The translations under genes and the position numbers were made by a program. From positions 1-63,911 of the forward strand of contig JASAOO010003445.1 of assembly GCA_030849075.1 (NCBI GenBank): a DNA stretch of 63,911 nt, written 5' to 3'. Shown here one piece after another: positions 42,201 to 52,223 of this stretch. The notes under the pieces were generated by a model. It made no database searches. It had not been told where the DNA came from and was given only the letters and a program-made list of their open reading frames with translations. Numbering within the stretch: position 1 is the first letter of the stretch; each line of letters opens with the position of its first letter. This DNA is from Zelonia costaricensis (taxonomy: Eukaryota > Euglenozoa > Kinetoplastea > Trypanosomatida > Trypanosomatidae).

Positions 42201-45200
42201 AGGCGCTGCACAAGAGGCGCGGCCAGAGGGGGCAGGGGGGGGGGGAGGGACAGGCAGGCGCGTGTAGCTTGGAAAAGTGATGGGGTGACAGTTGTGGAGC
42301 GGCAACGTGAGCCAGCGAAGAGCAAACACAGCAGAAGACACAAGGCAAAAGGCGTTGCGGGGTGTAAAAAAAAAAAATGAGTGTCGGCACTGCAACGCAA
42401 CGTCATGGTCAGCAAGTGGGATGGGTGTCCCCGTCTCGCGCGTGTACGTATTTTTTTTTTTCCCACCTCACGCAAACGGCTCCGCGCTGCCCGCGCAGAG
42501 GAGCGATGAGGAAAAGAGCCTGAAAGCAGAAATGAAAACAAAAGACGGGGCCTTCACGAGCCACGCCCCCACGCGCACTCACGCGGCCCCCGTGATTCCC
42601 ACATGCAGGAGTCTAGGAAACGGGGGATCTCAGCCAATATCGAAAACCGAACACTTCGCGCAGCCACAGACAAACGCACACAAGCACAAGACGCATGGAC
42701 GCGTAAGAGGAGGAGGGGGAGGGAAGCAGGTCGGTGGTGGCGATGAGAGGCGCGATGAGGGAGGGGGTGCAAAATGGAATTCACCGCGCCGCACTCGCGG
42801 ACGCCGCACGTCGGCTTGCGGCCCTTCGCCGGCGCAGGTCTGCCCACACACGGGACAGCGGTGCTGAGAGGACGAGAAGGGGGGGGGGAAGCTTCGGCAA
42901 CACAGCGAGTTTGCCACGACGTTGCCAAGCTGGAGTGTGAGAGGAAGAGCGAGCGTGAGGGATCGAAAGTGATGAGCGGGCGCGACGGAGGAGCAGGACG
43001 GAGAACACAAACCAGCAAAAAGAAGGATGACGGAAGGCAAAACTTGAAAGGGTGAAGCGAAGAAGCGGGCCCCGCTGAGTGACCGACGATGGCAACGGGC
43101 AGGGGAAGAGAGAAAGAAAACCAAAGAGGTGAGTGAGGCTGTGCGGACGTATGAAGAGAAGCGTGAGAAGGCCCCAAGTTGGGAGGCGCTGACACTGCGA
43201 CTGGTGAACCTGCGTCGAGGTTCGAAGAGAGCGACGGCGGCAGGGTAGGGGTAGGCGTGCGGGAGGCCACTCTGCGCGTCCCGCACTCCGCCTCAGCCCA
43301 GACGTCAACATCGCTCTATGCGACGTGATCGCAATTCCGATGCCAAGCGCCCTGCGTGCGCTGGCCACAGCGGGCTGAGAGACATACGCTCTTAGCAGTG
43401 TGGTCTGACACGTCCCTTGTGTGCAGCACTGTCGTGTTGCTTCTGCAGGCGCACATCAGCAGGAAAGCTGTCCCAAGCGTTAGCGAGTCACCTCCTCCTT
43501 CCAAAGATCTCGAGGGTACGCGCGTCGAGCGCCAAATCGCCCGCAACGCCAATTTCAGCGGCAGCGGGCGTGTGAGGGGGAGGGTATGGCAGAGGACAAC
43601 GTAAAAGCGCAACGAGGCGAACACGCCAGCGGGACCAGATGTGTGAGCTGATGGAGTTCGTGGGCGAATCAGAAAGAGGAATGATAGGCAACAAACAAAC
43701 GCAAAAGAAAGGCGAGCCGTGACACGAGGGGCGTCCGATGGCCTCGCAATAGCGCCCCCACTCTTCTTCCCTTCCGCGATCGTGCCTCGCCGCTTCCCCT
43801 CGCTTTGCAATCCCCGCATCAATTCCACCGTGACGCAACAGCGACTATACACCGCTGACGCACTTGGGCACCTGCGCGTGTGCGCCCGCTCCCGTTCCTC
43901 AACTGATCACGTGTTGGGTGAAAGCGAAGGGCGGGGCGCGCGGTTTGCAGGACGTCAGCGCGGTAGAACTTGGGAAAGGAAGAACGCACCTGGGCTGGAT
44001 TGGCAGGTGAGGGAACGATGGGGGGGGGGGCATCAGGGAGAATAGGGTGGGGCGGGGACCGGCGGTACACCCGCTGCGAATGGCTGGCAATGCAACACTG
44101 CTGCGGCACGTCGAGGTGGCACACAGAAGAACAAAACGAAGAGCGGGTGAGGCAGACGCTGGAAAGAAGAGAAGCGGAAACAACACGGGTAACGCGAGAG
44201 GCGTGTTGGTGCTGGCCTGACTGGAGCTGAGGCGGTGGGGGGGGAGAAAAGGGGGACTGCACAGGATCGAAGAAAAAAGCGGACGCCGCCGACAAGCAGC
44301 ACGGCTCAGCACAAACACCCACATTCACCCACAGACACATGTAATACGCAGAGGATGAAACATCAGGATACACACACACACACACACACACATTCGTGGC
44401 GAGGCGAAGGGGATGCTGACGAAGTCAAGAGAGAACAACGCCCCGCGCACGAGTATCAGCAAATATGACAAGGAGAAGAGGCGGGGATGGCGCGCTGCGC
44501 AGAGGGCGCTCTTGTCCTCCCTCACTCGTATGTGAGCTCACTCCGCACACTGCGAACACGTTCTGCTCTGCGCCGGTTGGCAACCGCTTCTCCTCCGTAT
44601 TCAGCTGGGTGCAAACTCCACCTCGGCGCGATCGTGGGCAAGACGCGGGGAGGGGGTGGTGGCCGCGCAGGACAAGGGTCAGGCTGCAGTGCCGGGAAAG
44701 GCGAGAAAAAGAAGGGAGGGGGAGAGCGGAGTGCCACGTGCGACGAGGTAGACAAGCAAGGGCCGCGCTGAAAGGGAGAAGACATCTTACCGGCGCGCCA
44801 GAGGAACCAGCAAACATAACACACAAGTAAAGATAAGGTGAGGGGACAAGAGGCGCAGCAGCAAATCTATTACGAAGCAGAGGAGATTGTGCGTGGCCGG
44901 GGTGCGTGGTCAACTCAGCGGCGACGGGAGGAGAACACACACACAAAAAAGACTAAATGGAGCACAGCACAATCCAGAAACAACAAAATAAACAAACACA
45001 AAAGCGCAAAGAGGCATATGGGCCGACACGTGCGCCTTAAGCATGGGAAGCGTACCGGGCACCACGAGACCGGCTCTCCCAGCGGACCAAAGTCCGGCGG
45101 CGTGTGTCAGGCAGCCGTGCAGGAGGATGTGCGCTGAGGCAGCGGAGGAGAAACCTAGAGAGAGAGGGAGCGGGTGGCGGTCGCTGCGCCGTCGTGCGTT

Positions 45201-45361
45201 ACCCGCTCCGGCGCATGCTGCTCCGGCGCGGCTGTGCAGACAGGTTGCGCGCCTGCGGTGACGAGGGTGTCGAGGAGAGTGTTGCGGGAACGCAGCTGAT
45301 CGTGCCGCTGCGCCCTCCCTCTTGCCTCTCGGCTACCGTGTACCCGTGCCCTCCTGGCGCA
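39236..45361. other. 6.1 kb spacer 3' of the second CCCH gene
   Basis: No credible gene was seen in 6.1 kb. It contains the CA repeat 44371-44392, imperfect CA sequence at 39945-40010 and 40590-40730, G runs, and a plus-strand T11 tract near 42451. Balanced islands occur at about 39490-39840, 42400-42900 and 43260-43930. On the transcript most of it could be a very long 3' untranslated region of the CCCH gene at 45362-46819. Minus-strand frames up to 273 residues are low-complexity translations. Confidence 0.65.
44371..44392. repeat. (CA)11 microsatellite
   Basis: Twenty-two bases of pure CA on the plus strand, about 1 kb 3' of the CCCH coding region on the transcript, where it reads as a UG repeat. 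Confidence 0.95.
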
Positions 45362-46819
45362 CTAGTGGAACGGCATCGGCATCACGTACATCGGCTGGCT
45401 TTGCATGGGCTGCCCTGGCGGCGGCATGGGCTGCGTCGTCTGCGGGACGATGTAGCACTGCCCGTTCGGCCCCTGCATCACCATGTACGGCTGCGTCATG
45501 AGCGGGGACGGCTGCGAGGGCATCGTAGGGAGCATGATCGGTTCCTGTGCGTAGTGCTGCGGCTGCGGTGGCTGCGGCTGCGGCTGCTGCTGCTGCGGAG
45601 GCGGGGGCGGGTTGCCGGAGGCGGCGGGCCCCATTGGATGCCACGAGTTAGCGGGCGGCACAAACACGCAGTTGCCGGGCGTCGTGATGAGTGGGTTGGG
45701 CGGCATCTGCATTGTCTTGAGGTGCGGGGTCGAGGGGTCGCGCGGGGAGCTGGAGGAGCGCGAGGAGTTGAGGGAGTTCTCCTTTTTGCCGCCGCGCCCG
45801 CTGCTGTTGAGCGGCGTCTCGCGGGCCTGCCCACTCATCAGCCGCGCGCTGCGCCGCCGACCAGCCTCGCTCGTGGCGGAGCTGCACACCGACACCGCCT
45901 CCGGGTCCGACAGCGAGGCGTCGGCGCGGTCGCGCGACTTGTAGTGCACCACGTGGACAAACTGGCAGTCTTCGCCGAAGCAGCAGATGCCGTTCTTGGA
46001 GTAGTGCGCGCAGTGCTGCATCGTGACCGTCGGCTGCTCGTGCCGCATGCACTGGTTGTAGTACTCCTGTGCGCCCCGCGTGACGAAGAGGATGTCGCTG
46101 TCGTACGTGTCGACCGGCGTCGGCGTGTTGGGCAGCGCGACGCGGAACGCGACGCCGGGGGGAAGGGTAGGGTACGTCTTGGTCGACGTCCATCGGGTGT
46201 GCAGGGAGTGGCGCAGGATGAGCTTGTCCGGCATGAAGACGCTCGCGCTACCGTCCGCCGCGGCGCCGGCGCCGACGAGGGAGTCGAGCGGGTTGGAGTC
46301 CTCGACGACGCTGAACGACGGCACCGCTGTGCCGGCCGCGGCGGCCTCGTTGAGCTTCTTGGCCACAATCTCCTCCGCCGCCGCGAGCGTGACGACGTTG
46401 GGCGCGCCCGTTGCGTTGCTGGGCACCTGATACTTGAGGGCGTCCTCGGCGTCCTCGACGTTGAGGGCGCAGTGCACCTCGCGACAGAGAGAGCCGTTGA
46501 TGCACTCCTTCGTCTTGTTGTACTGCGAGCAGACGAAGAGCTTGTTGCGGCTCTTGTTCGGGCCCAGCTGGTTGTAGTCGTGCAGGTAGTCGAGCACGCC
46601 ACGCGTGATCCTCACCTGGTGCGACGCGACGGTAAAGAGGTGGTCCATGTCGTGGCAGAAGAAGCGCACGCAGAAGCCCGTCGGCAGCGGCGTTGCGCTG
46701 ATCTCGCGCTCCGTCATGGCCTCCAGCTCATCGATGGAGGCGATTTGAATGGTGTCCCACTTCTTGCTGCGCACCTTCTTCAGCCGCGAGGTGGACGAGG
46801 AGGAGGAGCGCACGGACAT
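45362..46819 (-). CDS. CCCH zinc-finger RNA-binding protein (CX8CX5CX3H type)
   Basis: A 485-residue protein with two CCCH fingers of the spacing found in RNA-binding proteins. The first, about residues 96-116, is CSQYNKTKECINGSLCREVH (C-x8-C-x5-C-x3-H). The second, about 292-311, is CAHYSKNGICCFGEDCQFVH with the same spacing. Between and before them are folded-looking segments (SRNKLFVC; TLPPGVAFRVALPNT). After the second finger comes a Ser/Arg-rich stretch, then a long Pro/Gln/Met-rich tail from about residue 390, typical of proteins that recruit translation or decay factors. Such proteins bind 3' untranslated regions and control mRNA stability in trypanosomatids, which lack gene-by-gene transcriptional control. 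It may correspond to a member of the ZC3H/cycling-sequence-binding group, which is inference. The ATG at 46819 is 18 bases after an AG acceptor at 46839-46838. Its own 3' flank is 6.1 kb long. Confidence 0.88.
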   Translation of the reverse strand: MSVRSSSSSTSRLKKVRSKKWDTIQIASIDELEAMTEREISATPLPTGFCVRFFCHDMDHLFTVASHQVRITRGVLDYLHDYNQLGPNKSRNKLFVCSQYNKTKECINGSLCREVHCALNVEDAEDALKYQVPSNATGAPNVVTLAAAEEIVAKKLNEAAAAGTAVPSFSVVEDSNPLDSLVGAGAAADGSASVFMPDKLILRHSLHTRWTSTKTYPTLPPGVAFRVALPNTPTPVDTYDSDILFVTRGAQEYYNQCMRHEQPTVTMQHCAHYSKNGICCFGEDCQFVHVVHYKSRDRADASLSDPEAVSVCSSATSEAGRRRSARLMSGQARETPLNSSGRGGKKENSLNSSRSSSSPRDPSTPHLKTMQMPPNPLITTPGNCVFVPPANSWHPMGPAASGNPPPPPQQQQPQPQPPQPQHYAQEPIMLPTMPSQPSPLMTQPYMVMQGPNGQCYIVPQTTQPMPPPGQPMQSQPMYVMPMPFH

Positions 46820-47344
46820 GACTGTGGGACGCGGGTCCTGCAGAGATGTACACACGCCGCAAAGGGAAAAAAAGGGTGAGAGAGGTGGGAGAGCACAACT
46901 GGACAACGATGTGGGGCACACAAACACACTCACCCACGCGCAAAGGAGAAGAAGTGAGGGAGTCGGGTCCAAATAGCGAGGGGGAGGAGGCGAGGTAAAA
47001 GCTGGAGCAGAGAGTCACCAAGCAGTTGAGGGTGGGGTCGCGAAGGGGGGTGGGGAAGGAGGCGGTGCTGAAAGAAGCTTAAACGGGTCGCGGGCAACTG
47101 TGGAGCGCAAAGAGGGACGGAGAGAGCGGAAAGAAAAGAAAACACACGGAGGACGGAATGGAAGAGGAGAGAAGGCAGGAGGGGGAAGGCGGCAAAGTAG
47201 GGTAGGCGGTACGGCGGCCAGAGCCAACCAGAAAGAGGCGGGAGAGGAGCGAAGGGCGTCGGGCTAAAGTGGAGGCAGAGAGTGAAGAATGTGGAGCGAG
47301 TTCCAGGCGATACCCAATGCCACACCTTGTCAGTGAGCACCTAC

Positions 47345-47372
47345 CACACACACACACACACACACACACACA
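47345..47372. repeat. (CA)14 microsatellite
   Basis: Twenty-eight bases of pure CA on the plus strand. It would be a UG repeat in the precursor transcript, about 530 bases upstream of the CCCH start. Confidence 0.95.
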
Positions 47373-48075
47373 AAGGCACGCTTCTACACAAGAACGGGTG
47401 GGGAGATATACTGCGACGAAGACACAGACCGCAACAGAAGAGGCAAAGCACCAAGACCGGTGTAGGTCGTGGTAGCGAGGGTCTGAGAGGGGGGGGAGAG
47501 TAGAAAGGGAGAGAGGAGTATGTCTTCCTTTTCGCCTTCCGTTTCCAAGAAAAATACGCAGCTGTGCGAGTTCGCCGATGAGGGTAAGGGAGGGAGGGAG
47601 GGGGGATGAGGGGCCGCAGGGACGAGAGAAGGAGGAGAGCAAGGGCAGGATGTGAGGGGGGTGGGGGAGGGTTGCGGCACGTCAAACCGGTCTGAGTGCA
47701 ACGGGAGGAGGTCAGGAGGACAGGAAAGGAAGGAGAGAGAAGCGTGGGCACGGAAACAAGCGAGGTCAAAGCAGGACGCGGCGACGGCGGCAGCGAGGGG
47801 GTGGGGACGGGCGACGGAAGAAGAGAAACAGGAGGGAGAGAGAGGTGTGCGGGTGCGTCGGGCACAGTGTGCAAGACACGTTCCACGCGCGATGAGCTCC
47901 ACCGAGGGAAGCGCTGAAGAAGAGCAAGCGAAGGAAAGGGGGAGAACGCCTGGACAACAAAGAAGAAGCCTTTGCACGCAAGCACAAACCAAAGACCTGA
48001 GGAATACGGAGATAGGGACGGAATGAGGTGGAGGAGGCGGGATGTAGCCGGGCGTACCAGGTGCACGCCAACACA

Positions 48076-48077
<2 letters not shown>

Positions 48078-48108
<31 letters not shown>

Positions 48109-48124
48109 ACACACACACACACAC
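48078..48124. repeat. Interrupted CA microsatellite
   Basis: A (CA)14 block at 48078-48106 and a (AC)8 block to 48124, separated by a TTA interruption. Confidence 0.95.
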
Positions 48125-50179
48125 TTACACAGACTCAGCCAGGAAAGATACAGTCTTGAATGCACCCGCACAGGTTGCGGCGTACAAGACGATGACAAAC
48201 CGGAAAGAGGGCGGACGGGGCGGGGGTCGGCGGGAAGAGGAGGACGTGGCGCCAAGGGCGGAGTCCCAGAGAGCAAGAAAACACAAGCGCAGCAAAGAGG
48301 AGCGGCGGAGACTCGCAGACACGCAACGGCCGCAACCAAGAAGGTCTGTAGATACGTAAAGGTGCGCCTTATGGTTAGCGGGTGTGGGCGTGCGTGCACA
48401 AGCGAAGGGGAGAGGGGGAGGAGGTAAGGGAGAGAAAAACACGAAGCGGCTTGCTGTTCTTTTTGGTTCGTTTTGCCGCGGGTGTGCGAGGCGGCCTGCA
48501 GGTTGAGGTCTGTGATGAAGCCAACAACGCAGGGGTGGGCCAAGGCACAGGTGTGTGGGGGGAGAGAAGAGGAAGGAGGAAGAGGAGAGAGGGAGGGACT
48601 GTCACGTTTAGCCGCCGGAGCGGGAGGTTGACACCGGATGAGCCGAGATGACGCTCACAGACAATTGAAGTCGAATAGTAGCGGCGCGATGAGAAGGCCT
48701 GATCAACCGGAAACGTGCGCGACGGCGTGGGTCGTGGGCGGCGGTGGTGGTGGTGGTGGTACAATGGGACACAGGGACGTGGAAGGGAGGGGGAAAGCCG
48801 AGAAGCGCTCGGACAGACAAACGAGGATACAACGGGAACGAAGGGGGGCGGCTGATGCGGGGGAGGAGAGGGACGCGTGAATTCTCTTGCAGCGTCGCGT
48901 CAGTGGGGCGAGCGGTCACAGAATTGTTGTGGATGCAGGGATATGTGGAGAGGGCGTGGTGCCGCAACCGCGAAGTGCGCGGATCGGTAGACGTCGGTGA
49001 AGGAAGAGAGAGGACGGGGGGGGGGGGAGGAGAGGGAGGGTGCGTGAGCTGGAGCAGTGAAAAGGGGGTGGGAGGGGGAGGGAGGGGGGAGGATGCCGTC
49101 GTGCGCACCGGCGTCGGCCCAATACGGAGAGTTGCCGAGACGCACCTGCCCTCAGCTCAATCGCCCGTCGCCGTTCCGTCGACAGCTCACCTGCAGCTTC
49201 GCATGCCGACCTTCCGGCCTGCATTAGCCTAGGTGATGGGGTTGCATGCAGTGCGTCTGCGTGTCTCGGGTGCGGCTGTCGCCTCGCCAGGTCAATGTGA
49301 CGCATCGCTCTCGCCTCTTCCATGCCTCAGCCTTCCAAAAGGGGAAAAGAAGACGGGAGACACCTCGATGCGAATAATCACTTTTGTTTTCCGCTTGCGT
49401 CGCGTCGCCGTCCACCGCCCGCGGTGCACTGGCCACGCTCGCATCGCGTGGTCACGATCCGTGGCGTGTGGCGAAGCCAAATTGCAGCTGCATCGAAGCT
49501 GCAGCCAACGCTTGGGGCACCCATGAGAGCAAAGGAAGCCATATCTACGGAGAAGGGGGCCGGCGAGTGGGTTGGCGTTGGGGAGCGGAGCTCACAGTCA
49601 ACAGCAAACGTGGAAACCGAGCCACGCTCGAGCGTGCGTCGCGGTGCCATCGGAGAGATCGAACAGAACATGATCAAACTTGCGAAAGAAAAGAAGAAAA
49701 ACAGAGGTAGAGCCACATCCAAGAGCGCGCACACACACAAAAAACAGGTACATAATGCGCCTTGCCGACCACATACAAACACAAACACAAACACACACAC
49801 ACAAATACACGTCTCTTCCCCAGCACGTCTACTCCTTTCGACTACATACCGAGCTCGTCAACTCTGGCGGTACCAAACAGCGATGGAAGGAAGAGGAGGA
49901 GGGGGGGATGCGCAAAGGGAGGGGTGGAGGGCAAGAGACAGTGGGGCACGTTGGGGCTGCGGAGCCAAAGCGGGCGCACCGCAGCAACGGCGTCGAAGTA
50001 GTTCACAGCCACATCGCCCACGGATCCGAGGTTCGGAGGGATCTAATCACAGACACGCAGATGGAAGAAGAAAAAAAGGGAGTAACAGGAGGGATGTAAA
50101 GGCAGACTCGGTTATTGCAGCAGCGGAGTTGCTGCCGCACGAGTCCGCAAACAACAACAAAAAAGGGAGGTGAACACAA

Positions 50180-51619
50180 TCACGCGGCCCTGCCCTCAAC
50201 CCCGAGCACGTCCTGCAGCGCTGTGATGTGCTTCACCGCGTCCTTGCGCCGCTGCCGCCACTCCCCCTCCAGCGACTGAAGCCCGTCCGTGCGGAAAAGG
50301 ATGCGCATCAGCTCCTCGTAGTAGCCCTTGCGCTGCAGGTCCGTCAGTTGCGTCTTCATGGCGCGCTCGATCACCGCCGCGTCCTCCTCGATCTCAAGCA
50401 ACGTGATCCGCTCCGCGTTGCTGTACTCACCCGCCGCGATGAAGACGCGTGCATCGCTGCGGATGCCGAGATCGAAAAGTTTGGCGTTCGGAGACTTGGG
50501 CAGCAGCTTCCCGCGGTACACCACTTGCGCGTCCGGCGGCAGTGCCGGCACCGCCGCCGCGACGGCGAGGATGAGGTCCGAAACGGAGGACTCGCCGTTC
50601 ATGTGCACCGGCACGACCTGCTGCAGCGACGGGATGTGGCATTCCACATTAACGCGGACGCGCAGACGGTGGTTGTCCTCGCTACCGCCCTCGCCGGCAT
50701 CGCCGGCTGGCGCCTCGGCCGCTGCCGCCGCTGCCGCCGCCCCGCGCTGGCTGAAGGGAGACGGGGGAGCGGGGGTGGGCGGCGCGGGGGCTGCCGGTGC
50801 AGGCGCGGTGCTGGCCGGGGCGCGGCCGCTGTTCGATGCAGCCGCTGGGTTCTGCGGAGCCGCAGGCGGGGCCGGGGCCGGGGTCGCGGGCGACGGCGCT
50901 GCAGCCGGGGCAGAGCTGCCGTTGGCGGTGGTGGCGCTGGACGCAGCAGTTGCGGGGGCGGGGGCGGGGGCCGCTGCCGCTGCAGCCGGTGCGGCGCTGT
51001 TGGCCTTGACTGCCCGCCCCTGCGAACCGCCCGACTCGGTGCTGGTCGAGCGAACCTGCCGCGGGGAGTTCTTTGGGCGATGCTTCACTACGGTGTTGCT
51101 GCCGCGGCGCGCCTTCACCACCTCCGGCGCCGGTTCCGGCGGACTCACTTTGCGTGGCGCTGCCCTCGCGGAGGTGGTGGTGGCCGACGGTGCAGACTGC
51201 TCTGCTGCGCGGTTCTTGCGTGCCGCATCGGCCGCGTTCGGGCTTGGGGAGATAGGCGTGGGGTTGACGGTGGGCCGCAGCGCCTCCTGCGCAGTGGGCG
51301 GGGGTGGCGGTGGGGCTGCTGCGCGCTGGTGACCCGACGCGGGCTGGCGCGGCGGCAGCGCCTGGCGTTGCGGCGCCAAGTCAGCGGGGGTGGCGATCAT
51401 GAGGGAGCCGAATGGGTAGTCGCAGACGTACGAGTTGTCATCCGCGACAAGGCCATTATACAGCAGGCGCGTGCTGGGGTCGTAGCCATACTCGTCGATG
51501 AGAAACATGCGCAGCTCGCCGACGAGGCAGGTGACCGGGAGCGCCAAGTCGATCGTTTCGCCACGTGTCGAGCGGATCTGTGCCTTGGTCTGCTCCGGCT
51601 GGTACCCGTAGTACGACAT
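50180..51619 (-). CDS. Protein with two ubiquitin-like domains and a BAG-like C terminus
   Basis: A 479-residue protein. Residues about 12-80 look like a ubiquitin-like fold (KAQIRSTRGETIDLAL, then LRMFLIDEYGYDPSTRLLYN and GSLMIATP). Residues about 90-318 are an Ala/Pro/Ser-rich low-complexity linker with basic patches, surely disordered. Residues 319-400 form a second ubiquitin-like domain (LRVRVNVEC; VYRGKLLP; LFDLGIRSDARVFIAAGE). The last 75 residues are charged helices (LLEIEEDAAVIERAMKTQL; SLEGEWRQRRKDAVKHITAL) in the position and length of a BAG domain, which binds the Hsp70 ATPase domain and promotes nucleotide exchange. This suggests a BAG1-like co-chaperone linking Hsp70 to the ubiquitin system. 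The ubiquitin-like folds are fairly clear; the BAG assignment is inference. The ATG at 51619 is supported because the first fold starts 11 residues later. The upstream frame is low complexity. Confidence 0.82.
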   Translation of the reverse strand: MSYYGYQPEQTKAQIRSTRGETIDLALPVTCLVGELRMFLIDEYGYDPSTRLLYNGLVADDNSYVCDYPFGSLMIATPADLAPQRQALPPRQPASGHQRAAAPPPPPPTAQEALRPTVNPTPISPSPNAADAARKNRAAEQSAPSATTTSARAAPRKVSPPEPAPEVVKARRGSNTVVKHRPKNSPRQVRSTSTESGGSQGRAVKANSAAPAAAAAAPAPAPATAASSATTANGSSAPAAAPSPATPAPAPPAAPQNPAAASNSGRAPASTAPAPAAPAPPTPAPPSPFSQRGAAAAAAAAEAPAGDAGEGGSEDNHRLRVRVNVECHIPSLQQVVPVHMNGESSVSDLILAVAAAVPALPPDAQVVYRGKLLPKSPNAKLFDLGIRSDARVFIAAGEYSNAERITLLEIEEDAAVIERAMKTQLTDLQRKGYYEELMRILFRTDGLQSLEGEWRQRRKDAVKHITALQDVLGVEGRAA

Positions 51620-52223
51620 GGCGGAGAGGGAGAGGAGGGGGAGGGTGCGTGGTGAGGATGGGGCGCTGGCCGACTGCGGCGTCAAAGCACCGGCGGCTGT
51701 GTAGGGAGGGGACGGGAGGCTGTCGGGGGGGGGGTGATGAAGCGATGTGCGTGTGCGTGGAGGAGGTGGGAGAGGTGTAAGAGGGCTGGAGGTGATGTGG
51801 ACACGCCTGGGTGGGGGTGCAGAGGGAGGTTCGAGAAACTGGGGACGAGGACGGAAGGTCGCGTCGTGCCTGCAGCTGCCGTGACGGCGAAGGGCGATGA
51901 CGATGGGCGGCAATTAAGACAAACGAGGGCAAGTTGGAGGGCACGCGTCGCAGTACGCGTAAAACAGAGCATTCGAGGAGAGGCGACGTCTGGTAGGAAA
52001 GAGGAGGGGGGGGGGGTCGGACAGGGCGGCGGCTCCATCGCGTAGCACCGCAATCCTCAGAAAATGATCGACGCGGTTCCATTGGTGGCAGCGATCGTGC
52101 CACGTGAAGAGGCGGGCCTGTCTTGGGCGTCCTGTCGGGCATGGGTGGGTGGGGGGGGGGGAGGGAGGGACCTGCTTGGTGACGTGGAGAGTAGGTGAAC
52201 AGCAACACAGGTTGGACGGTCGA
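51620..52223. other. Spacer between DCC1 and BAG-like genes
   Basis: This 604-base spacer is purine-rich on the plus strand, with G runs near 51724-51733 and 52005-52016. On the transcript a pyrimidine tract runs directly into the BAG-like ATG without an AG. The likely acceptor lies farther upstream near 51698. No gene was seen. Confidence 0.65.

Larger units (their letters stand above)
46820..50179. other. Spacer between BAG-like and second CCCH genes
   Basis: This 3.4 kb spacer holds CA repeats at 47345-47372 and 48078-48124, a short G run near 49017-49027, CAAACA-type repeats at about 49768-49800, and a balanced island at about 49090-49500. The pyrimidine tract for the CCCH gene is at 46862-46900 on the transcript. 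A 400-codon minus-strand frame at 47341-48543 is low complexity and not credible as a gene. Confidence 0.65.

Noticed and set aside
43260..43930. Balanced island considered as a gene in the 6.1 kb spacer
   Set aside because: Frames on both strands are short or compositionally odd. The 178-codon minus-strand frame has no motif and ends in low-complexity sequence.
45104..46879. 591-codon plus-strand frame opposite the second CCCH gene
   Set aside because: It overlaps the whole CCCH gene in antisense, and the composition is typical of a GC-rich shadow frame.
47341..48543. 400-codon minus-strand frame in the spacer
   Set aside because: It translates TG, TC and C repeats into Cys/Val/Ser/Pro/Leu runs. 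The apparent membrane segments come from the microsatellites.
50228..51655. 475-codon plus-strand frame opposite the BAG-like gene
   Set aside because: It is an antisense frame of an Ala/Pro-rich coding region. The Arg/Gly/Cys-rich output is a compositional artefact.
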